A DNA stretch of 64,000 bases, taken from Halomonas sp. Bachu 37. Its GTDB lineage: Bacteria; Pseudomonadota; Gammaproteobacteria; Pseudomonadales; Halomonadaceae. Shown in pieces: positions 53,851 to 60,700 of the stretch. The stretch covers positions 2,232,001-2,296,000 of the forward strand of contig NZ_CP137552.1 of the NCBI RefSeq assembly GCF_039691755.1, written 5' to 3'. The notes beneath the pieces were generated by a model. The model saw nothing but the letters and a program-made list of their open reading frames with translations. It ran no database searches and had not been told where the DNA came from. Numbering within the stretch: the stretch's first letter is position 1; each line of letters begins with the position of its first letter. The position numbers were made by a program, and so were the translations under genes.

Positions 53851-54049
53851 AGGTCGCGTGCCGTGGTGTCTTGCGAACGCAGTGACGCATTCTGGAGTTG
53901 TGCCTAGCCAGGCTGAGTGGCCACGTCGCGGTACTTCTTTGTGTCGAACGTGACGTTCTGGGCGAGAGCGGAGACATCGATCATCATTGCAGCGATGGTG
54001 AGCAATGATCGAGCAAAACCTTGAGTTGGGTTTTAATGACAGGGTCGTT

Positions 54050-54265
54050 TCAGGATAGTCTTCCTGTCTGGGATCGGGAAACCTCGGACTTGAAACCCTT
54101 CAAGATGTAATCCACCCGCGAATTAGCGGCCTTCATTCGGGCATTGGCCTCTCGCAGCTTCCTGTTGACCTCCTGCAAACGGGAGTACGGATCTTCCTTC
54201 ACACGACGCAGGGAGACCATGAGCTCATCGAAAGATACACCTGCAGCGAGATGTTGATTTGCCAT
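54050..54265 (-). CDS. Hypothetical coiled-coil protein, 71 residues
   Basis: Small basic helical protein: MANQHLAAGVSFDELMVSLR, RVKEDPYSRLQEVNRKLREA and ending FKSEVSRSQTGRLS. The centre predicts a coiled coil. The ATG at 54265 has GGGGAT upstream and is preferred to the in-frame start at 54349. It stands alone between the prlF repeat region and the second acetyltransferase. Family not recognised. Confidence 0.5.
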   Translation of the reverse strand: MANQHLAAGVSFDELMVSLRRVKEDPYSRLQEVNRKLREANARMKAANSRVDYILKGFKSEVSRSQTGRLS

Positions 54266-54601
54266 CTGGTAATCCCCTGTCACAACTAATATTGCCCCTA
54301 TCCTAGTTTCCTTCTGTACAGGGTGCGGCCTGAAATCGACCATAATCATGAGGTTAAAATACTCATATAGCGTTGTTACTTATTGAGTATTTTCGTAGGC
54401 AGCAAAGAAGGGGTTTTAATCTTGGCCAGCTTTTCGTCAGTATATCGCCCTTCGTCAGCATCCGAGGGCGGGCCTGCTACGCACGTGAGTGCTCGAAGCG
54501 ATTACCGTTCGGTAATTATTGAAGTACGAAACTTGAGGTCATGGCTTACGATACCGAGCGGTAATATTTATCTGGGCAGAAACGCAAGGGTGAGAGCACC
54601 A
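54266..54601. other. Intergenic region upstream of acetyltransferase copy 2
   Basis: 336 bp, AT-richer than its surroundings near 54290-54400, so promoters for both divergent genes are likely here. No gene, repeat or terminator was recognised. An open frame extends upstream of 54602, but it has no ribosome site and no match to the paralog. Confidence 0.5.
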
Positions 54602-55576
54602 ATGGAGCCACAAACCTTCTCTTATACAGCCGAAACCGGCAGCCGGATTGTGACCTGCCCCGTGCCGTGGCGGCGTAAAGCCTTGATGCAACTGGCCGCC
54701 GCGCAAACTGCCCAGAGCGATGCCGACGTGGCAGCGATCGAGCAGTTGCTGGAACGCGAGGATGTCGATTGGCGCGGTTTGTTGATCACACCCGACGAAA
54801 GCGAGCCTAACGGGGCGGTGTGGGTGGAGGTTCTGCCCGGCAAGGAGGCCAACCTGTGGCTGCCGCAGCCAGGCTGTTCCAACGCGCCTGATTTACTCAG
54901 TGCCGCGATTTACTGGGCGCGGGGGCAAGGCATCCGCTTGGTGAAAACGGTGCTGGAGGTAGGCGAGCATTCCACAGCGGCGCTGCTCACGGCCAACGGC
55001 TTTCCTGCGGTGGTGTGCCTGCATTACCTGAGCGCTCCTGCCCAGGCGGAAGAGAATTCGCCGGTGGCGGGCAGCCGGGCTACGTTTACTCATGTCAGTG
55101 AGATCACGTTCGAACACTTTGCGGCGCTGTTCGAACGGGTGGAGGAAGGGTCAAAAGACTGCCCCGAGTTGCAAGGGACGTTCACGGCGCAGGAGGCGCT
55201 GATGGGATTTCAGCGCCAGGACGCGCATGCCCCGGCGCAGTGGTACCTGGTGCGCTGTGAAGGGGAAGATGCCGGCGTGCTGCTGCTTGCGCCGCACCCG
55301 GAAGCGGGTAACTGGGAGCTGATGTACATGGGCCTGGTGCCCGCCTGGCGCGGCCGGGGGCTGGGTAGGCAAGTGGTGAACGAGGCGCTCCGACGGGCGG
55401 CCAAGGCCGGGGTGGACGAGGTGTTGTTGGCGGTGGATGAGCGCAATACCCCGGCACGGCAGTTATATGAGCAAGCCGGGTTCAAGGTGCAAGCCAGTTG
55501 TGTGGTGCATGCCTGGATAGACGCCAGCGCCACGGCGGCTAACCCCTCGCCCGGCGGAGCCGGCCTCCTACCATGA
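54602..55576 (+). CDS. Tandem-GNAT acetyltransferase (copy 2)
   Basis: 324 residues, full-length paralog of 48160-49143 in the opposite orientation. Shared blocks include GAVWVEVLPGKEANLWLP, HVSEITFEHFAALFERVEEG, KDCPELQGTF, ALMGFQRQDAHAPAQWYLVR and the acetyl-CoA loop LVPAWRGRGLGRQVVNEAL; then LAVDERNTPARQLYEQAGF. The ATG at 54602 is preferred because it gives the same N-terminus as the paralog (YTAETGSRIVTCP). The last codons run into the REP-like palindrome e, so its C-terminus has been replaced by repeat sequence. Substrate unknown. Confidence 0.85.
   Translation: MEPQTFSYTAETGSRIVTCPVPWRRKALMQLAAAQTAQSDADVAAIEQLLEREDVDWRGLLITPDESEPNGAVWVEVLPGKEANLWLPQPGCSNAPDLLSAAIYWARGQGIRLVKTVLEVGEHSTAALLTANGFPAVVCLHYLSAPAQAEENSPVAGSRATFTHVSEITFEHFAALFERVEEGSKDCPELQGTFTAQEALMGFQRQDAHAPAQWYLVRCEGEDAGVLLLAPHPEAGNWELMYMGLVPAWRGRGLGRQVVNEALRRAAKAGVDEVLLAVDERNTPARQLYEQAGFKVQASCVVHAWIDASATAANPSPGGAGLLP
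55541..55570 (+). repeat. REP-like palindrome e
   Basis: CCCCTCGCCCGGCGGAGCCG then GCCTCCTACC; stem CCGGC/GCCGG. It overlaps the 3' end of the acetyltransferase gene and pairs with copy f. Confidence 0.85.
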
Positions 55577-55602
55577 AGCAAGTTTTGTGCAGGAATTCCG
55601 GT

Positions 55603-55630
55603 AACCCTCGCCAGGTGAAACTGGCTTTCA
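55603..55630 (+). repeat. REP-like palindrome f (diverged)
   Basis: AACCCTCGCCAGGTGAAACTGGC: the stem has changed to CCAG/CTGG on both sides, keeping the hairpin. Spaced from copy e by a linker ending CAGGAATTCCGGTAACC that recurs between g and h. Confidence 0.7.
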
Positions 55631-55653
55631 ACCCTGATCGGATGAGTACAAAA

Positions 55654-55668
55654 AGCACACCATGTGCT
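55654..55668. promoter_or_regulatory. Candidate operator of the BrnT-CopG fusion
   Basis: AGCACA-CCA-TGTGCT, a perfect dyad 11 bp upstream of the ATG at 55680. It overlaps the alternative ATG at 55662, which argues for the later start. Confidence 0.5.
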
Positions 55669-55679
55669 ACATTCGAATC

Positions 55680-56228
55680 ATGAAACCAATCACGTGGAAC
55701 CCAGCGAAGAATCGACTACTCCAAGATGAAAGAAACATCTCCTTCGAAGATGTGGTATTGCACATCTCGATTGGGGATATTCTGGATACGCTCGAACACC
55801 CGAATCAGAAGCGATATCCAGGTCAGAAAGTCTTTGTTATTGAAATGGAAGGATATGCTTTTCTGGTTCCCTTTGTAGAGTCGGAAGATGAAGTTTTTCT
55901 GAAAACGATCATCCCGAGCCGGAAAGCGACCAAAAAGCTATTTGGGAGGTACAAAATGAGCAGGCTGGATAAAGAAGAGCAAGAGGTTCTGGATATGTTT
56001 GATGCTGGACAGCTCCAGCGAGTGCCAGATTTTGAAGAGGGAAAAGCACGGCACCAGCAGTATGCAGAAGCCATGTTCAAAAAGGATGCACGCATCAATA
56101 TCAGACTTTCTTCCAAGGATCTTCGTGGACTTCAGAAAAAGGCCCTTGCGGAAGGCATACCTTACCAGACGCTGGTGGCCAGTATTTTGCACAAGTATGT
56201 AGAAGGTCGCTTGCATGAGGATCGGTAG
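55680..56228 (+). CDS. Toxin-antitoxin single-frame fusion, BrnT-like toxin plus CopG-like antitoxin
   Basis: 182 residues. The first 90 form a BrnT-like toxin: KPITWNPAKNRLLQDERNIS, FEDVVLHISIGDILDTLEHPNQKRYPGQKVFVIEM-type core and the ending VFLKTIIPSRKATKK. Without a stop codon this runs on to a CopG/RHH-type antitoxin (from about 93: MSRLDKEEQEVLDMFDAGQL, DARINIRLSSKDLRGLQKKA, GIPYQTLVASILHKYVEG). The two parts are normally adjacent separate genes. An internal ATG at 55956 with GGGAGG 6 bases upstream would still give free antitoxin. So either a fusion or two overlapping products are made. Lower GC than the surroundings. Confidence 0.8.
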   Translation: MKPITWNPAKNRLLQDERNISFEDVVLHISIGDILDTLEHPNQKRYPGQKVFVIEMEGYAFLVPFVESEDEVFLKTIIPSRKATKKLFGRYKMSRLDKEEQEVLDMFDAGQLQRVPDFEEGKARHQQYAEAMFKKDARINIRLSSKDLRGLQKKALAEGIPYQTLVASILHKYVEGRLHEDR

Positions 56229-56312
56229 CTGGCCAGGTAAGGCACTGAATATCAAACTTTGCAGAACACGGTAGTAGCGAACCTACCGGCAGGCGCCATG
56301 GTTGGCGCTAGT

Positions 56313-56344
56313 AACCCCTCGCGCGGCAAGCCGCCCTCCCACCA
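56313..56344 (+). repeat. REP-like palindrome g
   Basis: AACCCCTCGCGCGGCAAGCC then GCCCTCCCACC; stem GCGGC/GCCGC. Followed by the same linker type as copy e. Confidence 0.8.
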
Positions 56345-56374
56345 TGAAACGGGCCTTTGTTCAGGAATTCGGAA

Positions 56375-56403
56375 TAACCTCGCCCGTCGGAGCCGGCCTC
56401 CTA
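56375..56403 (+). repeat. REP-like palindrome h
   Basis: AACCTCGCCCGTCGGAGCCG then GCCTCCTAC; stem partly mismatched. It is the second member of the g-h dimer. Confidence 0.7.
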
Positions 56404-56433
56404 CTTGGCTTCTCGCTTTCAAGCCTGAATACA

Positions 56434-56462
56434 TGGTGGGAGGGCGATTCATCGCGCGATGG
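56434..56462 (-). repeat. REP-like palindrome i, inverted and diverged
   Basis: On the plus strand GGTGGGAGGGCGATTCATCG then CGCGATGG, i.e. the repeat in reverse. The stem is GCGAT/ATCGC with a TC loop. Confidence 0.65.
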
Positions 56463-56637
56463 TTTTGATCGCTGAGCCTGGGGTGGAGCCGGCTTCTAAA
56501 CCCGTCATGAGCCGAGCATGACTTTCAGCAATATTCCGGCGTACAAAACGTAACCTAAGTCATGTTCGTTGAATGACGTTGTTTGCCCCGCTCAAGATTC
56601 TGTTAACTTGCAAGGATATGTTCTGTCAAAGGGGCGA

Positions 56638-57234
56638 ATGATGAACGAGACAACCCTGGCCACCTGGCTTGCCGGTGTGGCGCTATTGCTAGGCCTTGTG
56701 AGTTTGAGTGTGGTGGGCGTGGTCCTGGCCAGAAGGCGTGCGAATGCCGCCGAGAAGCCCGCCGAGCCCCAGGAGAAAGCCCCACCGGTGGAAGCCATCG
56801 CGCCGGTCGCGCCGCGGCGGGAGAAAACGAAACAGAAGCCCAAGACGCAACAGTGCCTTTTCGTGGTGTTCGATTCCCCTGGGCAGCAGGCCAATCAGGC
56901 ACTCGGCAACCTGCTTCAGGCCCGCAATGCCTTTTACGAGGCGGAGCTGGGCGTCTACCATCTACCCCCTTCGCCCGAGGGATATCCGTTGATGGTGGCC
57001 AACTCGGCGCCGCCGGGTAAGCTTCCGCCTTTACATGCCGACGAAGAGCAGCCTCCCGTGCAGGGCGTTTCGATTCTTATCCGCTTTCTCAATACCCGGC
57101 GGGTATCGCGCAACCCCGAGGCATTGATCGACTTCACCCATGAAGTCGCGGATATCGGCGGACATATTCTGGATGCGGATCGTCAGCCGGTGACGGAAGA
57201 GACATTTGACGCGTTGCGCCGCGAGGCCGGGTAG
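56638..57234 (+). CDS. ZipA-like membrane-anchored protein
   Basis: 198 residues. One N-terminal membrane helix (TWLAGVALLLGLVSLSVVGVVLA), a short Pro/Ala/Lys linker (residues 40-75) and a C-terminal domain resembling the FtsZ-binding domain of ZipA: CLFVVFDSPGQQANQALGNLL, FYEAELGVYHLPPSPEGYPL, VANSAPPGKLPPLHADEEQP, then FTHEVADIGGHILDADRQPV. ZipA tethers FtsZ to the membrane; this protein is shorter than typical ZipA, and the linker is brief. The ATG pair at 56638/56641 follows GGGGCG. It may be a second ZipA-domain protein rather than the main division factor. No ligA neighbour is seen, unlike the usual zipA locus. Confidence 0.6.
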   Translation: MMNETTLATWLAGVALLLGLVSLSVVGVVLARRRANAAEKPAEPQEKAPPVEAIAPVAPRREKTKQKPKTQQCLFVVFDSPGQQANQALGNLLQARNAFYEAELGVYHLPPSPEGYPLMVANSAPPGKLPPLHADEEQPPVQGVSILIRFLNTRRVSRNPEALIDFTHEVADIGGHILDADRQPVTEETFDALRREAG

Positions 57235-57322
57235 TATCGCCGACGTCTCTTCCTTTTAGTGTCTAAATTGTTACCGATCCAATATTTTAACGCCCGACGG
57301 GCCACATTGATGCAAGGCAAGT

Positions 57323-57529
57323 ATGACCGATAACGACTACCAGCATGTTCTCGATGAGCTCGATCACATAATCCAGGAAACGTATTTCACCATGGCGCAG
57401 TTCGAAAGCACGGGCATGGACGAGCGGATGCCCCAGGATTACACCAGGCTGGAGGAGATTCTGACCCAGGCGGTGAAGGATCAGCGTCGCTACACCCAGA
57501 AGATGTTGAATACTCTCGATAATGCTTGA
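57323..57529 (+). CDS. Hypothetical protein, 68 residues
   Basis: Short acidic helical protein: MTDNDYQHVLDELDHIIQET, then YFTMAQFESTGMDERMPQDY and an end QKMLNTLDNA. No signal peptide or membrane segment. AAGGCAAG lies before the ATG. It lies 89 bp after the ZipA-like gene on the same strand, so cotranscription is possible. I do not recognise a family. Confidence 0.6.
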   Translation: MTDNDYQHVLDELDHIIQETYFTMAQFESTGMDERMPQDYTRLEEILTQAVKDQRRYTQKMLNTLDNA

Positions 57530-57551
57530 AGCCTGTCGCCCTCTCCTTTTC

Positions 57552-57603
57552 TCAACCACTTGCTTCAATTACTTGCTTCAACCATTTGCTTCAACCACTT
57601 GCC
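57552..57603. repeat. 13-bp tandem repeat
   Basis: Four 13-bp units of TCAACCACTTGCT type (one with TCAATTA, one with CATTT). They lie 20 bp after a stop codon and before the MgtC-family gene. Confidence 0.9.
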
Positions 57604-57736
57604 TGGCTCGACCCTGGCCTGACAGCCTCTTGACAACGCCTGGGCTCTTCACGTTGCGCGGCTGGCGTTGAAGCGCTGCCGGCTATCGGCCATCCTCCTG
57701 GTACCGTCTTGCTGTATCGCTAAGGAAACGCTGATC

Positions 57737-59017
57737 ATGGAAGAGGTCACCAATGAGTTCATCATGCGCAACAAAGGCGCCCTGGAGTTGGGTGTGGCGC
57801 TATTGCTGGGAGCGCTGATCGGGCTGGAGCGGGGCTGGGCAAATCGTGAGAAGGAGTCCGGCGAGCGAGTCGCGGGGATTCGCACCTACGCATTGGTGGG
57901 GCTGTTCGGTGGTATCGCGGCGCTTCTCTCCGAACGGCTCACCCCTTGGGCGTTTCCGTTCATGTTCGTGTCGATAGCGGCGATCGGGCTGGTGGCCTGG
58001 CGCGCCCAGGTAACCGAGCGGCGCGACTACAGTATCACCGGCCTGGTGGGGCTGCTGCTGACCTTCTGCTTCGGCGCTATCGCGGTCAGCGTGGACGTCG
58101 CCCTGGCGACGGCATGCGCGGTCATCACGGCGGTGATCCTGGACAACAAGCACGAGATACATGGCCTGTTGCACAAGATGCAGGCCAACGAGCTTGCCGC
58201 CGGGCTCAAGCTACTGCTCATTTCGGTGGTGATGCTGCCGCTTCTGCCCAATGAGGATCTGGGACCCGGGGGCGTGCTCAATCCCTATGGGATCTGGTGG
58301 ATGGTGGTGATGATCGCCTCCATCTCCTTCGTGGGCTACTTCGCCATGCGCGTGGGCGGCGCGGAAAAAGGGATTCTCTTCACCAGCATTTTCGCCGGGC
58401 TGAGTTCTTCCACCGCCCTGACGCTGCATTTCGCCCGTCTCTCCCGCCACAACCAGACGCTGGCGCCGCTTCTGGCGGCGGGAATATTGCTGGCGTGCGG
58501 CACCATGTTCCCCCGCATTCTGGTCTATACAATGGTGATCAACCCCGCGCTGCTGCCGCAGCTCGTCGTGCCCGTGGCGGCAATGGGCGGTGTGCTCTAT
58601 GTCTGCGCGCTGGTGATATGGCGCACGCAGAAAGACCACCAGACCGTCGACAGACCCGAGCGCAACCAGAACCCGCTGGATCTGCGCATGGCGTTGTTTT
58701 TCGGCGTGTTCCTGACCCTGGTACTGCTGCTGGGCCAGTGGCTGCAGGAGCTGCTGGGCAATGCCGGGGTCTATCTGCTCGCGGCCTCTTCGGGGGTGGC
58801 GGACGTCAACGCCGTCACGCTCTCGTTGACGCGCATGGCCCAGAGCACTATCGAGCCGCAAACCGCCATGCTGGGTATCGTGATCGCCGCCTCGGTAAAC
58901 AACGTGGTGAAAACCGCCATGGCCACGGGGTTCGGTACGGCGTTCCTGGGCTTACGCGTGGGCGTGCCCATCGCGCTTTCCCTGCTGGCGGGGTTTCTGA
59001 CCGCCTGGCTGGTTTAA
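57737..59017 (+). CDS. MgtC/SapB plus DUF4010 membrane protein
   Basis: 426 residues with some 12 hydrophobic helices. The N-terminal MgtC-like domain (about 10-145) has LGVALLLGALIGLERGWANRE and GERVAGIRTYALVGLFGG; the C-terminal DUF4010 domain includes GGAEKGILFTSIFAGLSSSTALTL and ASSGVADVNAVTLSLTRMAQ. Family members are thought to be inner-membrane transport or ion-homeostasis proteins. The ATG at 57737 has AAGGAAACG upstream and gives the normal N-terminus. The substrate is unknown. A 14-bp tandem repeat follows its stop. Confidence 0.85.
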   Translation: MEEVTNEFIMRNKGALELGVALLLGALIGLERGWANREKESGERVAGIRTYALVGLFGGIAALLSERLTPWAFPFMFVSIAAIGLVAWRAQVTERRDYSITGLVGLLLTFCFGAIAVSVDVALATACAVITAVILDNKHEIHGLLHKMQANELAAGLKLLLISVVMLPLLPNEDLGPGGVLNPYGIWWMVVMIASISFVGYFAMRVGGAEKGILFTSIFAGLSSSTALTLHFARLSRHNQTLAPLLAAGILLACGTMFPRILVYTMVINPALLPQLVVPVAAMGGVLYVCALVIWRTQKDHQTVDRPERNQNPLDLRMALFFGVFLTLVLLLGQWLQELLGNAGVYLLAASSGVADVNAVTLSLTRMAQSTIEPQTAMLGIVIAASVNNVVKTAMATGFGTAFLGLRVGVPIALSLLAGFLTAWLV

Positions 59018-59031
59018 GTCCTGAACCTTTG

Positions 59032-59073
59032 CTGTCGGACCGTTACTGTCGGACCGTTACTGACGGACCGATT
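59032..59073. repeat. 14-bp tandem repeat
   Basis: Two exact units of CTGTCGGACCGTTA and one diverged (CTGACGGACCGATT), between the MgtC-family stop and cysQ. Confidence 0.9.
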
Positions 59074-59115
59074 CCGACGGCGTCCGAGACAATTCAACAA
59101 AAGCAGGCATACACC

Positions 59116-59922
59116 ATGGCGTTATTGACCGTTCATTTGCTGGACCAGGTAGAGCGTATCGCCGTCGCCGCCGGCGAGGCCATCCTGGCGTTTTATCACC
59201 GTGGCTTCAGCGTGACCGCCAAGGAAGATGCTAGCCCGGTCACCGAGGCCGACCTCGCCGCCAACCGACTTATCCTGCAGGAGCTCGAGGCATTACCGCC
59301 ACGCATTCCAGTGCTTTCCGAAGAGGATATCGAGGCCTTCACCGGCGCCGACGCTGCCGGGCGCTTCTGGTTGGTCGATCCGCTGGATGGCACCAAGGAG
59401 TTCATCAAGCGCAATGGGGAATTCAGCGTCAATATCGCCCTGATCGAGAATGGCCGGCCGGTGCTGGGCGTGGTGGTGGCGCCGGTGAGCCAGTCGGTTT
59501 ACCTGGCCATGCATGGATGGGGCGCGTTCAAGAGCGATACCACGCACTCCCGGCAGGCGATTCATGTCGCGCAGCGCCCGGAGCCAGGCGTGCCGTGGCG
59601 GGTACTGGTCAGCCGCTCCCGCTCCCCCGAGCGCCTGCAACCCTGGATCGATGCGCTGGGAGAGCATGAGCGGATAGCGCTGGGAAGTTCGCTCAAATTG
59701 TGCTGGATTGCCGAAGGGCTGGCCGATGTCTATCCGCGCCTGGGACCGACCTCGCAATGGGACACCGCCGCGGCCCAGGCGGTATTGGAAATGGCCGGCG
59801 GGCGGGTAGAAACCCTGACGGGCGAGCCACTGCGCTATCCGGTGCCGCGCCAACTGCCCGGTGACGTTCTCAATCCCGATTTCATCGCCTGGGGAGGTTC
59901 GTCGGCGACATGGCAAAAGTGA
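59116..59922 (+). CDS. cysQ: 3'(2'),5'-bisphosphate nucleotidase CysQ
   Basis: 268 residues, inositol-monophosphatase fold. Metal and substrate motifs: SPVTEADLAANRLIL, IPVLSEEDIE, FWLVDPLDGTKEFI (DPxDGT), GVVVAPVSQSVYLA, and the C-terminal GPTSQWDTAAAQAVLEMAGG (W-D-x-A). Removes the 3' phosphate of PAP from sulfate assimilation and protects against Li+/Na+ toxicity, which fits a halophile. The ATG at 59116 begins the family N-terminus. No nudE or other usual partner gene adjoins it. Confidence 0.92.
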   Translation: MALLTVHLLDQVERIAVAAGEAILAFYHRGFSVTAKEDASPVTEADLAANRLILQELEALPPRIPVLSEEDIEAFTGADAAGRFWLVDPLDGTKEFIKRNGEFSVNIALIENGRPVLGVVVAPVSQSVYLAMHGWGAFKSDTTHSRQAIHVAQRPEPGVPWRVLVSRSRSPERLQPWIDALGEHERIALGSSLKLCWIAEGLADVYPRLGPTSQWDTAAAQAVLEMAGGRVETLTGEPLRYPVPRQLPGDVLNPDFIAWGGSSATWQK

Positions 59923-60049
59923 CAAAATTAAGACATTGGTAGTATTACGACTTTAGTTTACAATGCACTGCAACAAGCCCGTTTCACCGGTTCTGCAGTG
60001 CCGCCATCGAACGCGATGGACGAACTGAAGCCAGTTGGAGATAACCGCC

Positions 60050-60355
60050 ATGTCGCTCGATATTTCCCCCGCCGCCAACCTTCAACGCAGCCTGCGCCAG
60101 TGTTTATCCACCGTGGCGGCACTGCTTTACGATCACGGTCATGTCCTGGAAATCATCACCCTGCCCCATCGCGGGTTGGAGCGCGGCGAATTGAAGACCC
60201 TGAAGACCATCTCTAGCGAATGGGCTACTTGTCAGCAGGTACTGGAAATCAGTGAAGCCGCCACCTATAACGGGCACGGTCGCTTTGTACTGACGGCCAT
60301 GGGGCGGGAGATCATGTTCGACATGTTCGGCCAGGGCGCGGCGGACTGCGCCTGA
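60050..60355 (+). CDS. Hypothetical protein, 101 residues
   Basis: Soluble: MSLDISPAANLQRSLRQCLS, TVAALLYDHGHVLEIITLPH and ATYNGHGRFVLTAMGREIMF. The ATG at 60050 follows GGAGATAAC and is preferred to 60035. No domain was recognised. It is a single gene between cysQ and a tiny membrane peptide on the other strand. Confidence 0.6.
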   Translation: MSLDISPAANLQRSLRQCLSTVAALLYDHGHVLEIITLPHRGLERGELKTLKTISSEWATCQQVLEISEAATYNGHGRFVLTAMGREIMFDMFGQGAADCA

Positions 60356-60484
60356 AACGGCCGATAAGGGCTCGATAAATACGCTCAGAATACTCGCAGA
60401 ATACTACCCCGCCGCCACTGAGTTGATTTCAGAGGCTGACGGGGTGAAGTCGTTCACCTAGTTCATTAGCTTGTTCAAAGCTAG

Positions 60485-60508
60485 CTCGACGGCTCGACGG
60501 CTCGACGC
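60485..60508. repeat. 8-bp tandem repeat
   Basis: CTCGACGG twice and CTCGACGC once, immediately next to the stop codon of the small membrane peptide, with CTAGC flanks. Confidence 0.85.
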
Positions 60509-60583
60509 CTAGCGGAGGCCCAGCATGGAAAGAATGAACAGGACGACCACGATCAAACCGATGATATAGATGATATTACGCAT
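60509..60583 (-). CDS. 24-residue single-helix membrane peptide
   Basis: AAGGAG is placed 8 bases before an ATG that opens a 24-codon frame: MRNIIYIIGLIVVVLFILSM then LGLR. It is almost wholly one transmembrane helix with positive ends. Very similar short peptides (start MxNIIYxxGLIVVVL, end GLR) are common in gammaproteobacteria but usually unannotated. The ribosome site and codon choice support real expression. Function unknown. Confidence 0.65.
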   Translation of the reverse strand: MRNIIYIIGLIVVVLFILSMLGLR

Positions 60584-60700
60584 TGCGGCACTCCTTGCTG
60601 CTATGTGTCTTTGCGGTTTAGGGGCTGGTCTCACCAGCCGACGCTACCAGCCTAGCAGCTAAATCCGGCTTCTGCTTGCCAGCGCTCCGTATCAACGATC

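Larger units (their letters stand above)
53683..54049. other. Intergenic region upstream of prlF, mostly repeat DNA
   Basis: 367 bp. The prlF promoter side carries the operator-like palindrome at 53718-53731. From about 53765 on, the sequence is the composite repeat: arm, REP-like palindrome d (53822-53850), second arm (TTGCGAACGCAGTGACGCATTCTGG) and another partial arm at 53920-53940. No gene was seen. Confidence 0.7.
56229..56637. other. Intergenic region with three REP-like copies
   Basis: About 410 bp between the fused TA gene and the zipA-like gene. Holds palindromes g, h and i. The last 130 bp, with some AT-rich stretches (56520-56620), probably carry the promoter for the zipA-like gene. 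Confidence 0.6.

Noticed and set aside
51790..56403. TA genes separated by palindromes could be a chromosomal integron cassette array
   Set aside because: The palindromes lack paired RYYYAAC and GTTRRRY core sites, gene orientations are mixed, and there is no integrase. They fit REP-like elements better.
58297..59115. Upstream in-frame extension of cysQ overlapping the MgtC-family gene
   Set aside because: The extension lies within the MgtC-family coding sequence and has no CysQ similarity; the ATG at 59116 gives the family length.
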